NCBI GenBank assembly: GCA_002104935.1
Contig: MCGT01000003.1
Span: 930,001-994,000, forward strand
Direction: 5' to 3'
DNA: 64,000 bases
DNA from: Hesseltinella vesiculosa
Lineage: Eukaryota; Mucoromycota; Mucoromycetes; Mucorales; Cunninghamellaceae
Below are positions 45,993 to 55,744 of this stretch, in pieces. The translations under genes were made by a program, and so were the position numbers. The notes beneath the pieces were generated by a model. That model was not told the DNA's origin. It was given only the letters and a program-made list of their open reading frames with translations, and did no database searches. Position 1 is the stretch's first letter. Each line of letters opens with the position of its first letter.

Positions 45993-47323
45993 GTCTCTTT
46001 GCGTCATCCTGCATCGCTAAAGGATGGCGGGTGGTGGTGGGCCTTCCTCTCTCCTCTTGGAGTCAGTTGATTGGTGTGCCAGTCCTTTTCATCGGCACAC
46101 TTTTTTTATTATTCACAATAAAAGATGTTTACTTGCATCTCGTTCTTTACTGAATTTTATGACCGAAAAAATAAGCACATTTAACTACCCAACGCTTTAG
46201 AATGAATGGATCAATGTCAAAATTTTCACGGATGCAGAAAAATCATAAATGAAGGTCATCATTCTATTCTGGTTCAACGTGGCCGACGCTGTAGGCACTG
46301 GGCTACTGCCAGCCTTTGCCAACCTTGCCCGCCCACCTGCCCGATACTGATTCCCTCATATCACCTTCAATATTGCTCCTTTTTTCATGCGCTTTGGTTC
46401 TATGGATAGCTGTGAAGGTTAGCGTTCTAACGGTGCCATTGGAAGAGCGGAAAAAATGATATTGGGAGTTTTCCGGGCCAAGAGAAGAGACACTCTCCGG
46501 AAAAAAAGAAAAAGAAAAAAAAAGAGAAAATTGTTAGAGGTTGGGCTTGGACGCAGCTTACTGCAGGCAAGTTTGGGCAGGAGAAAACTTGGTCTAGCTC
46601 TGGAGGAAGTGATCGAGGTGGGTTGTGATTTTTAACACTGGTCAATTCTCACCAAGGGCGATCAGCCTGAGCAGTTTGGAGGTGGAGGTCCCTTTTTTTT
46701 TGGCTGAAAAAAGAAAACCATGTCGGACATTGTAATTTTTTTTTTTTTTTTTCGTTTTGCCTTTTTTTTTTGGCTGGGGAAAAGGAGGTCCCAAAAACTA
46801 CTTGATTCCAAATTGGCTGGGCAACCTTTATAGATTGACTTGATTTTTTCACTATCCATATATTGCATTAAAACCTGAACCCATGCAAAATTTAATCTTG
46901 ATTCATTCATTCAAAACTGCAATAGAGTAATATCTTTTTTTATAAAAAGCTAAGGGTCTCTCTGGCGACCTGGCCAAAAAATCCTCCATTTTCATCAAAA
47001 ATTTAAGCGTCCAATCTTTTGCATGTAACTGATACTTGATGAGGTGGGATGGAAGTCACAATAAAAAGCTTTGTATGGGACGTGATAAGGCATGGACAAT
47101 TTTGGCCCTGTTGAACAATCAATTTCGTGAGTGATGTTTATGGTGAATTTGGTCAATGATTGGCTGGCCTATTTTTTATTTGGTTGATGAGAAGTTGTAG
47201 GGGAGACGGAGATTGCAATCTAAAAGATGATGTACGGGATGAGAGGACCGATGATGTGAGACGTGCCAATAAATGAGTGATACCTTTTTTTTTTTTTTTG
47301 GTTTTTGACAGCTCTCAGTTCTT
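45993..47323. other. Intergenic, no gene recognised
   Basis: AT-rich, with poly-T at 46738-46754, 46761-46770 and 47285-47300. Short frames on both strands have no recognisable motif. Confidence 0.35.
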
Positions 47324-47797
47324 TGCTGTCTTTGGGTTAAAAAATATAAAGCCTTGTGTGGGAGAATTTGACGGGTTGTGGGTCGAGGTGTCATGAGACT
47401 GGATCATACTCTCGATTTCTTGGAGGCAAATGGTTTGCTTCACTTTCTTCGCCATAGTCATCTTGAATTCCTATGTAGTAGATTAAAGTTTGTCCATTTT
47501 CTCAAATGGCAGGGCCCTGTTCCTGATCCTTACCTTAAACTTGAATAGCAGATCTAACACATGTTCAAAAAGTTGAAGTGGTTCAGGGTTCTTTGGCAAG
47601 AATACAGTTCCGAGGGACTTTGCATCAAAATATCCGAGACTGGTCTTTTTCATGAGATAGAGATAACCCACATGCCCTAGGAACATGAATAAAGAAAAAA
47701 AATGCCGGTTATTTTTTTAAAAAAAAAACTGCGGCTAACTTTTCGTTCTTACCTATGAAATCCATGGCAACAAGTTGATCAATATCATGTCTGTAGT
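47324..47797 (-). pseudogene. Decayed 3' copy of the 55-kb family gene
   Basis: This stretch matches the last exons of the gene at 54965-57366 with roughly nine in ten bases the same. Both include the peptide YLYLMKKTSLGYF, then LPKNPE, and the intron/exon border at FKFKV. Here Asp replaces Val once and several synonymous or neutral changes occur. The homology stops at 47797 in the middle of what would be the preceding exon (after CTGTAGT). It lacks the first 80 percent of the gene and the usual stop is altered, so it is a truncated pseudogene. Confidence 0.85.
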
Positions 47798-47829
47798 GGC
47801 CAGCGGTGCCAAACAGGCTTCAGGGATTC

Positions 47830-49330
47830 TAAAAAATAAAGAAAGAAAAATGGTAAGGTTATGTTTTTCCAAGGGCATTCATTGATCATTTTATCTTACC
47901 AGGCACGGGAGCTTCTGTTGCTGCTGTAGGACATTATAGGTTCCCACGCCCAGGATCTTATCGGTTCCCAAGCCATGGTGGTGGTAGTGGTGGTGTCGGC
48001 GGACACTGGACCATATTTTTACATAAAAAAAAAGAAAATGGTGAGGTTATGTTTTTCCAAGGGCAATCGTTTTCAGTTCATCTTACCAGGCCAAGCCTCA
48101 GCGTTGATGGTTGCCGGCCAAATACAGCATACTACGGCCAGTCGGCCGGAAGGCCAGGAGCAGAAGGCACATGCACAGGTTTGGGTCGGTGGCGCAGTGG
48201 CTTAATATCTCGTTTTGCCTAATTGGTTTTTAAAAAAAAAATCAATGAGTGACATAGCTGATAAAAAGCGCAATTTCACATTTCTTACAAGAACTTCACC
48301 ACTGGCCACACGCCAAGGAGAGGGGGCCTCATCGTCGGAAGGAGGTGAAGCGGGTGTGGCAGCGGGGACACGAGCAGGCTGGACGGCAGTGGCAGATGTG
48401 GAAGCTGGCCAAACGGCGGCGGCAGGCCAAGAGTCGGTGGCAGGTGTGGTGGCAGGCTTGGAAGCGGCAGGGACACCAGCAGGCTTTGCGGCGGTGGCAG
48501 ATGTGGAAGCAGGCCAAACAGCGGCGGCGAGGCGGCGGCAAACCAAGAGGCAGTGGCAGGCTCGGCGGCGGCGGTGACAGGAGTGGCAGCAGGTAACCGT
48601 CCTTCTGCTACCTCTTTGCTTTGAACTCTTGCTCTGCTACGTCATTGCCAAATAAAAATTTCTGATTTCCAATCTCAAAAAAAAATGAGTGGCAGCGGGC
48701 TTGGTGGCGGTAGCAGCAGCGGTGGCAGGCCCTTGGGTAGCCCGTTTGTTGAATATGGGTGGTGCGAACGTGCGCATTGCAGGGTTGCGGTCGGCATCGT
48801 AGCGAGCGGTAGCCATGCGAGCACTAGTCAAACGAAGGCGAAGCAAACGGGGCGCGTCAGCCTTGCGCTGGGCTGTGGCACGGTGGGCGGCAGCTGACTG
48901 CTGGGCGGCGGCCCACTTGGCGATGTCTTCCTGGGCGGGCGTTTATGCGGTGACAAGCTGGGCTTCGGTTAGTGAGCCGGAGGTAGGTGCGGCGGTGGAC
49001 ATTATGGTGGCACATACGGGTGTGGCAGACCCGGCAGCAGCAGCTTCAACAAGCCAAGCTTCACAAGGCACGATTGGCTGGCCGTCGGAAACAGGTACAG
49101 TAGGTCATACGGCGGACGAATCAGCTGGCTTGGCCGCGGCAGGGGTCACAGACTTGGCCTATTTGGTTTCAGAAAAAATAATCATTGAAGTACTACGGCT
49201 AAGTGAGTTTTCATATTTCTTACGAGACCACCACTTCTGACCGCACGCTGGAGGGCGTGGTAGTGGTGGTAGTGGTAATGTCGATGGCGGTGGTGGGAGC
49301 TTTAACGACCGAGTGGAGGTCGGTTCCCTA
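47830..49330 (-). pseudogene. Ala/Pro/Thr-rich repetitive reading frame, interrupted
   Basis: The minus strand is open over long stretches with strongly biased composition (AVWPASTSATAAKPAGVPAA, then PATTPATDSWPAAAVWPAST; 48202-48546) and a more ordinary segment RLLRLRLTSARMATARYDAD (about 48740-48830). Stops split it at about 48635, 48945 and 49100. Short GTAAG/AG-flanked stretches at 47880 and 48080 share a 60-bp intron-like repeat (GGTTATGTTTTTCCAAGGGC). GC content is far above the surroundings. I do not recognise a family; it may be a decayed structural, wall or gag-like protein. Confidence 0.45.
48367..48545. repeat. Two copies of a roughly 102-bp GC-rich repeat
   Basis: The segment GGACACGAGCAGGCTGGACG with the following GGCAGATGTGGAAGCTGGCC recurs about 102 bp later as GGACACCAGCAGGCTTTGCG and GGCAGATGTGGAAGCAGGCC. 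It lies inside the Ala/Pro-rich frame. Confidence 0.7.
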
Positions 49331-49636
49331 CACGAAATACATTATGACAAGATCAGATTAGCTGCTTTTTTTTTTCGTTGCCAAGACCCAAACAAATAGG
49401 AAAAGACTTACCGGGATGACAGTGCTACCAATGGGTTCCTTGTGGGAACGGAATCCCTATGCACAAAGAAGAATAATATAAAAAAATCATGAACAAATCA
49501 GTACCAGAGCAGCTTTAATTCGAACAAACTTACCTCATCCCCAAACGTTTAACAAGGGGCGCCCTATGTACAAAAAAAAAAAATATTAGAATGGATATGA
49601 GTGCTTGTTTTCGAAGCGAAGAGATTTTTTGGTATA

Positions 49637-50146
49637 TTACAACGTGTTCTTGGAGGCAATGGGCTTGGTGACGGCGTTGCAGATCATGACCAGACCGTAT
49701 TCGTTATTTTCTTTTGACCATTCGTACAAGTTAACGCCAAAGAAATCAGCCTGGCTGTCCTCGTCTCCGCACACAAAGTAGTCCTTGATGTCGTCACGGA
49801 TAAACTGATCGTCGTTGCTGGCATAGACGACCGGAATAGCCCGACCACCGTTCTTAGCCAGGAAGGTCTTCATGTCACGAATGATGGAGCGGACAAAGGG
49901 TGAGGCGGGAGTGGCCGTCTTGTCATTGGTCACCTCGTTCCCTGCAACAAAAGCGAGCAGGCGGGGATACTTTGCAAACGCAGCAACGGTGGCCTTGTAA
50001 GAATTGTACATTTCAACATCATAAAGAGGGCTCTTGCGGTTGATGGACTTGTTGGGGGTGGGTACATCCAATAAGAGATACAAACCATTGTCAGCAAACA
50101 CTATCATGCATGCATCGTGGCTAGAGCTTGAGTTCGAACGTAATAC
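49637..50146 (-). pseudogene. GH72 beta-1,3-glucanosyltransferase (GAS/GEL) fragment
   Basis: The minus strand encodes about 150 residues of a GH72 catalytic domain: HDACMIVFADNGLYLLLDV, SPLYDVEMYNSYKATVAAF, FVAGNEVTNDKTATPASPF (with the catalytic acid/base Glu in GNEVTND), IPVVYASNDD, YFVCGDEDSQADFFGVNLYE. Neither the N-terminal strands before VLRSN nor anything after YEW matches the family; at about 49720 the sequence becomes unrelated and soon stops. GAS enzymes elongate cell-wall beta-1,3-glucan at the plasma membrane. Both ends are missing, including the second catalytic Glu, so this is a dead internal fragment. Confidence 0.8.
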
Positions 50147-50314
50147 GCCAGAAATGGCGAATGAAGACCGCAGGTAAGATAAAAGCAGCAAGAAGGAACA
50201 GCATCGCAGTAATGAGCAAGTAAAAGCACGGAATCAGTAATCAAATTGGGATGTAGCGCGGCAGTAATGTATGGAACCCAAAAAAAAAGAGAAAAAAAAA
50301 CATGAACAAAGAAG

Positions 50315-50370
50315 TTTCACTCTTTTTTAAATCTTTCTGTAAGCCAGGTGATTGACAGCCATATCCAAGA
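50315..50370 (-). pseudogene. Short remnant of a middle exon of the 55-kb family gene
   Basis: A segment reading, on the minus strand, LLDMAVNHLAYRKI corresponds to LDMAVHDLAYKKV at the exon end near 56510-56550 of the family gene, with the same flanking splice donor. Only about 50 bp are alignable. It lies in the expected order between the 3' fragment (47.3 kb) and the RNR1 fragment (50.9 kb). Confidence 0.6.
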
Positions 50371-50864
50371 GACTTCGCCATACACATGGCACCAGTGACC
50401 GGACCAAATGGCGGCAATAGTGGTGCTATGAGAGGCAGTGTGCCGAGACGTAGTAAGGGCCAGGAAAACTGAAGAATATTTGGCAGTGACGTAGCTGCGC
50501 AAGTGAGCAAGACAAAGGGATGGATTTGTGACAAGAACGCTGGCAATTTTAAAAGGAGATAAAATCATGCTTTTGATATATTGCACATGGATTCACTGAT
50601 AACAAAGGGCTGAGCTGCGCCCGCTTCAGAGGCAAATTTAATCAATGACTGGAAAAAATGACAAAATGGTATATGGCGACGGCTGAAACTGTCAATCTCT
50701 GCAACGCTGCGCTGATAAAATAAAAGGCTAAAAACAATGAAAAAAACAAAAAAACAAAAAACGATCGGGGGTGGTGTAGTAGGACGAACACGCTGCTGAT
50801 CACAGTCTTCCTTTCGCTAAGAGCAAGAAAACCTATGTTTGGACTGGCCATCACTGGTCAATGA
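50371..50864. other. Degenerate sequence inside the duplicated block
   Basis: It corresponds in position to the 5' half of the family gene but I find no convincing coding match. Nothing else is recognised. Confidence 0.3.
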
Positions 50865-51213
50865 AAAAGCGTTCATATTTTATATCATCTTCAAACGAAG
50901 GCCGAATAAAAGAGAAGAGAGGGCGTATGGAAATGCATTGGTCAGAGTAAAGATCAGGGGGATAAAAAAATGAGACTATGAATAAGAGAGAGAGGCAGAG
51001 AGGTGGATTTAACCGCTGTAGCTGATGCAGGCATCTTTGTTGTCCAAAGAGCAGACCATGTCGGCTTCGTTTTGTTGTTGCTGGAGTATTGATCGATGAT
51101 AAACGGTGGCTACACAGGCGGACAGGTCGCGGGTGCTGTTCCGGAGGCCCTGTTTCATGGGAGTCAACTTGCCAAGGTCAAGCGCATTGGTAAATGCGCC
51201 ATAATCGGCAGCC
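50865..51213 (-). pseudogene. RNR1 3'-end fragment
   Basis: The first about 200 bp match 57540-57755, the RNR1 3' flank and last codons, with very few differences. They include the stop codon context and the codons for the DACISCSG tail, with one change in the tail (CTG to CTA at the Ser/Ser boundary). Beyond about 51085 similarity weakens and is interrupted by deletions, then ends near 51213 at the codons corresponding to the GAADYG region. It cannot encode a functional reductase. Confidence 0.85.
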
Positions 51214-52110
51214 TGTGGTCTCGCTCGTTAGGCCAGAGGTAATCCAGAGAGTGCACATCCTCCATGCACTTGGGCTATATAACAACACACGCAATATGGA
51301 ACTAGTCGTGCCAATATCACTTGGGGCGAATGCAGGGAACCTGCAACATACTCAAGGACGGCAATGCGGTCCAGAAGATTCCCTTTGCCATGATATAGCC
51401 CGTCAGCAGCATCGTTAGCCAATTGCAAGAGGTGATCGGTCATAAAAAAAATGGTACATGAATAAACGACAGCTGCTGTTGAACAAAGAGAGAGCTTGCT
51501 TACCAATGATTTGTTGAGTAGGGCCTTATCATGGCATTTGCAACGAAAACGTCACTTGGGGCGAATACAGGGAACCTGCAACATACTCAAGGACGGCAAT
51601 GCGGTCCAGAAGATTCCCTTTGCTACATGATAAGGCCCGTCAGCAGCATCGTTAGCCAATTGCAAGAGGTGATCGGTCATAAAAAAATGGTACATGAATA
51701 AACGACAGTTGCTGTTGAACAAAGAGAGAGCTTACTTACCAATGATTTGTTGAGTAGGGCCTTATCATGGCATTTGCAACGAAAACGTCACTTGGGGCGA
51801 ATACAGGGAACCTGCAACATACTCAAGGACGGCAATGCGGTCCAGAAGATTCCCTTTGTCATGATAAGGCCCACCAGAATCATTATAAACCGTAACGCAA
51901 GTGGGCATCGGTCATAGAAAAAAATAACAGATGTGAGCGACGAAAAAGTGAAGCATTTTGTTACCTTTTGTGAAAGGATGTGAAGGGCCACCGCACCAGG
52001 TATGCGCAACAAATTGTTACTTGGGGCGAATACAGGGAGCCTGCAACATACTAAAGGACGGCAATGCGGTCCAGTAGATTCCCTCGCCATGGTACGGGTA
52101 TGTGAGGATG
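51214..52110. repeat. Four-copy tandem array of a roughly 235-bp unit
   Basis: Copies of the core CTTGGGGCGAATACAGGGAA start at 51321, 51555, 51791 and 52020 (periods 234, 236, 229). The first three are nearly identical; the last is more diverged. On the minus strand each core encodes NLLDRIAVLEYVAGSL, preceded by LANDAADGLYHGKG, and each unit contains a GTAAGCAAG donor-like site. The unit therefore looks like a duplicated exon plus intron of an unknown gene. Confidence 0.88.
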
Positions 52111-52487
52111 ATGGAAAAAAATTCTCCACAAAAAAGAAAAGATTGTTTACAGTATCTAAAGCCTGAGACTCATCTGGGTCTCAAAAATACTTGTGAGACT
52201 GAGGTGGCACAAAGGTATTTTCATCTGTTCTCCAGCCAAAAATAAAAAACACCTTGACAAAATACCTTGAACACTCCCAGAGAGGACTTTTTTTTTATCA
52301 AGGAACAACCATTGACGATGGGAAAAGTTGAAACTGGAAGTCTGAGTCTCATCGATGAGACAGGCCAATCAATGTTTTGGTTTATCTCGACAGGCCAATA
52401 AAACGTCATGAAATGCGGCAAAGTTACAATGCGACGCAGTTTCAATATAAACGCGGCGTGTGAGTTTTTTTTTTTCAACCTCTTCCT

Positions 52488-54680
52488 GTGTCTTGCTCAC
52501 TCTCTATGAATAATCAAAATGGAAAATCCCCTGCCCTGCGATCCACTGTGAATAATGATCACCTCCGACGTGTGCTTGACAATAACTCAGATATGCACTA
52601 TGCGAGTCAAATGGTCCTGGCTCAAAGTATTGATCAACGACCTGGGAATACGACCAAATCAAACGAAGCTAAATAAAAGGAATGGGTTGTAAGTATTATT
52701 TCTGCATTCTTCCACTTCATTGTAGTTAACACTGAATTTTCTTATTAGCATTGGTGTCGTGACAAAGGCTTTACAGATGGTGAACTTGCCAGCGATCAGA
52801 AGCTTAATTATTTTTTGTCTGACTTTGTCATGAATCGTGGTCGCAAGTTACGAAGGAACAATGATGGAACCCCCATCCCTCTTAGCAAGGAATCAGTTCT
52901 TGCCTATGTAATGGCCGTATCTGATATGTACAATCAGCAACATGCACTTGGCACCAACACAAACGGACCAGCATGAGGACCGCTTGTTAGGACTTTCCTT
53001 GAAAATCTAGACAAAGAGCGCGTCCGATCCAAACGCGCTAACTATGAAGACCGCGGCAAAAACACTCTAAATGACGGATATACGGTGAAAGAGTTAAGCA
53101 TGGTCAGCACATACTACATGACTGAAAAAAACAACCTTGTTGGCTGTCGCGATAGACTTAGTTTTTTATTGAGTCATGCGATGCTATGTCGTAGCCAGAA
53201 TGCTCTTGGTCTTCAGTTTGCAGATTTATTTGCTACGGTTGTCGAGGATCAAGGCATGACCGAATGCATGGCTTTGGTAGCTACGATGAATTTTGGAAAG
53301 ACCAACCAACATAGAAAAATCGAAGATGGATCATCATTGCGGCATCGAGATCCTAATCTGTGCTCAGTGGGTGCTCTCGCATTTACCTTTTTTCAAGATT
53401 TCGCCACAAAAATGAATCATTTCCGAATTTTACACGACGAGAAAACTGGTACGACATCTCTCTCTTTCCAGGAAGCAATGAAAAGACGCCAATCTCGCTC
53501 GGAACACAGTTCAATTCATATGTGGAAGCGTTCAAAAAAGTTGGCATACGCACATCGAAAGTTACCCACGCCAACCGGAAGAGTGCGCTAAATATCATTG
53601 CACAACAAGACGTGTCTGGTGATCAACAATGAAGAGTTGGACGATAGGGCACCGATCGTATGGTTGGCTGCTATGTATCAAGTCTGCCGATGGAAGCGAT
53701 GAAGGGCTTGGCTGGTTTTGGCAACTTCCGTGGCAATTATTTTGTTGCAACGTCTTATTTTTCCAAAAATTGAATCATAGCTGGCCCGAACTTCCTAGAT
53801 CTTAAAACAATTTTATGTTGGTTTACTAATAATGAAATAATGATAGGACTCCGTTGCTATGAAGAGGGGCCATCCTGATCTTTGATACCGATTTGTACAA
53901 GAAGTTTGAAGGAGAGCTGTTTCCTCCTTTGGCCGCAAATAACGACGCTCTTTCCATGGACCAACGAATTCAATTTGCTATTCCAGAATTGGTGTCTCAA
54001 GTAATGGAGATGAAGGAGGCGCATAACGAAGCTCAAGACGCCAGCAAGAAGAGTGTTGATTTTTTTGCCATGGGGCACAAATGGTTTGCCACTAGCCACG
54101 ATCCTCAGCAGTTAGCAGCCATTCCAACGTCTTCAAGGACCGTTCCATCGCCTATGGCATCCGCTGCAACCACGACGACCCCTGTGCCATCCACAACGCA
54201 GTAAACGATGAGCAGAGATCTTACAACGGTAGTACTCCTTACCAAGAAGCTTGACCAGATGACAACCTCCACTCAACCTATTCCTGCAATGCTATCATCA
54301 CAAGCACCTCTTATGCATCCACGACAACCTCCTCAAGGACAGAAGTATCAATCACGCGCCCCCTACGCAACTAATAAAATGGGTAATTGTTATAACTGTC
54401 AAGGAAGGGGACACAATGCATCTGTATGGAGAGAGTATACTGTACGTCTGGTATCTCTGGAGGTCCGTCAGTCAGGTCTTTAGAACGAACGCACGGAACG
54501 GCATGGCGCAGAGATCAGAAAGAATCGCGCTTTTTCAGCAGACGCCTAGAAATTTACAGGGCAATTTGAAGACAAAGCTGTGAGAGAAGCGATCTCTGAG
54601 GACGAAGCCGCGCAATTGCTAGAACAACAACGAGCAAGTAACGGCATTTCTTTAGATAAATTTAGAGCCAGTATAAAATA
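52488..54680 (+). mobile_element. Decayed Crypton-type element (tyrosine recombinase + GCR1_C)
   Basis: In order on the plus strand: an N-terminal segment ending NTTKSNEAK then a stop and KEW; after an intron, WCRDKGFTDGELASDQ (SAM/core-binding like); then LSFLLSHAMLCRSQNALGL and MNFGKTNQHRKIE with HRDPNLCSVGALAF. Two frames on come ISLGTQFNSYVEAFKK and SKVTHANRKSALNI (the HxxR of tyrosine recombinases), RVGRWGTDRMVGCY, and KKFEGELFPPLAANNDA. Last is a GCR1_C DNA-binding domain (GGPSVRSLERTHGTAWR, QKESRFFSRR). This domain order is typical of fungal Cryptons, whose recombinase region resembles the Ndc10 fold. At least two stops (near 52672 and 52975) and several frameshifts break it. It is read as a dead element; ends are approximate. 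Confidence 0.78.
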
Positions 54681-54964
54681 AATATTAAACTCGCTGTTGC
54701 TTCCAAAATTGAGTGAAATTTCCAACATTTTCACGGGCGCAGGTATTTTATAGAATAATATGTATACCTGATGCTTAAACGGCTGGCATCCTTCTGGTGT
54801 TCCATGAGCATGATGAAAATCTCCCTTTGTCTCATTTCTAGGAAAGTCATAAGAATAATCATCATTTAATGAGTGGCATGTTTGAAGCAGAAAGCCGTTG
54901 TTAATAGACAAGCTGAGGAAAGATTCTGGAATCAGAGGGAACGAAGTGCTTGGTCGGGATTGTT

Positions 54965-55710
54965 ATCATTTTCTTGCTGCCTTGGGGTTGAAGAAAATAA
55001 AGCCTTGTGTAGGAGAATTTGAGGGGTTGCGGGTCGGGGTGTCATGAGTCTGGATCATACTCTCGATTTCTTGGAGGCAAATGGTTTGCTTCACTTTCTT
55101 TGCCATAGCCACCTTGAATTCCTATGTAGTAGATTAAAGTTTGTCCATTTTCTCAAATGGCAGGGCGCTGTTCCTGATCCTTACCTTGAACTTGAATAGC
55201 AGATCCAAAACAGGTTCAAAAAGTTGAAGTGATTCAGGGTTCTTTGGCAAAAATACAGTTCCAAGCGACTTTGCAACAAAATATCCGAGACTGGTCTTTT
55301 TCATCAGATAGAGATAACCCACATGCCCTTTAAAAAAAACCGCTTTTGTTTTAAAAACGCTTCATGCCCTTTTCTTTCTTACCAATAAAATCCATGGCAA
55401 CAAGCTGATCAATGTCATGGCTGTAGTTGTTGTAAAGCTGGGTCAGTACAGATGCGTTTGATCTGAGGTTTTTCCCTTGTTGCTGGATTTTCACATCATT
55501 GCTGACGCCTTGCCGTTTCCATTCATTTGTGCACAGCTCAACTTGCTTTCTGCCATGGTCGTGATAAACCAGTATGAGATCAATTCGTCTTCCATAAGCA
55601 GATGCCAAATCCATAGATTCGAAGAGCGCTTTGTTCAATTGCACCATTTGCCTCGTTGCCAAGCTTGTGTGTTCTCCACTAAATAAAAATTGCTCAGCCT
55701 TTACAATTAT

Positions 55711-55744
<34 letters not shown>

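Noticed and set aside
48180..48260. tRNA-like start GGTGGCGCAGTGGCTTAAT
   Set aside because: No matching acceptor stem, anticodon arm or T-loop follows.
48215..48577. Gly/Ala-rich plus-strand frame
   Set aside because: It is the mirror of the GC-rich minus-strand frame; the minus strand has the better continuity and intron-like flanks.
55709..55740. Poly-A of about 30 as a retrotransposon tail
   Set aside because: It lies within an intron of a gene on the opposite strand, as that intron's poly-T acceptor tract, with no element or target duplication next to it.
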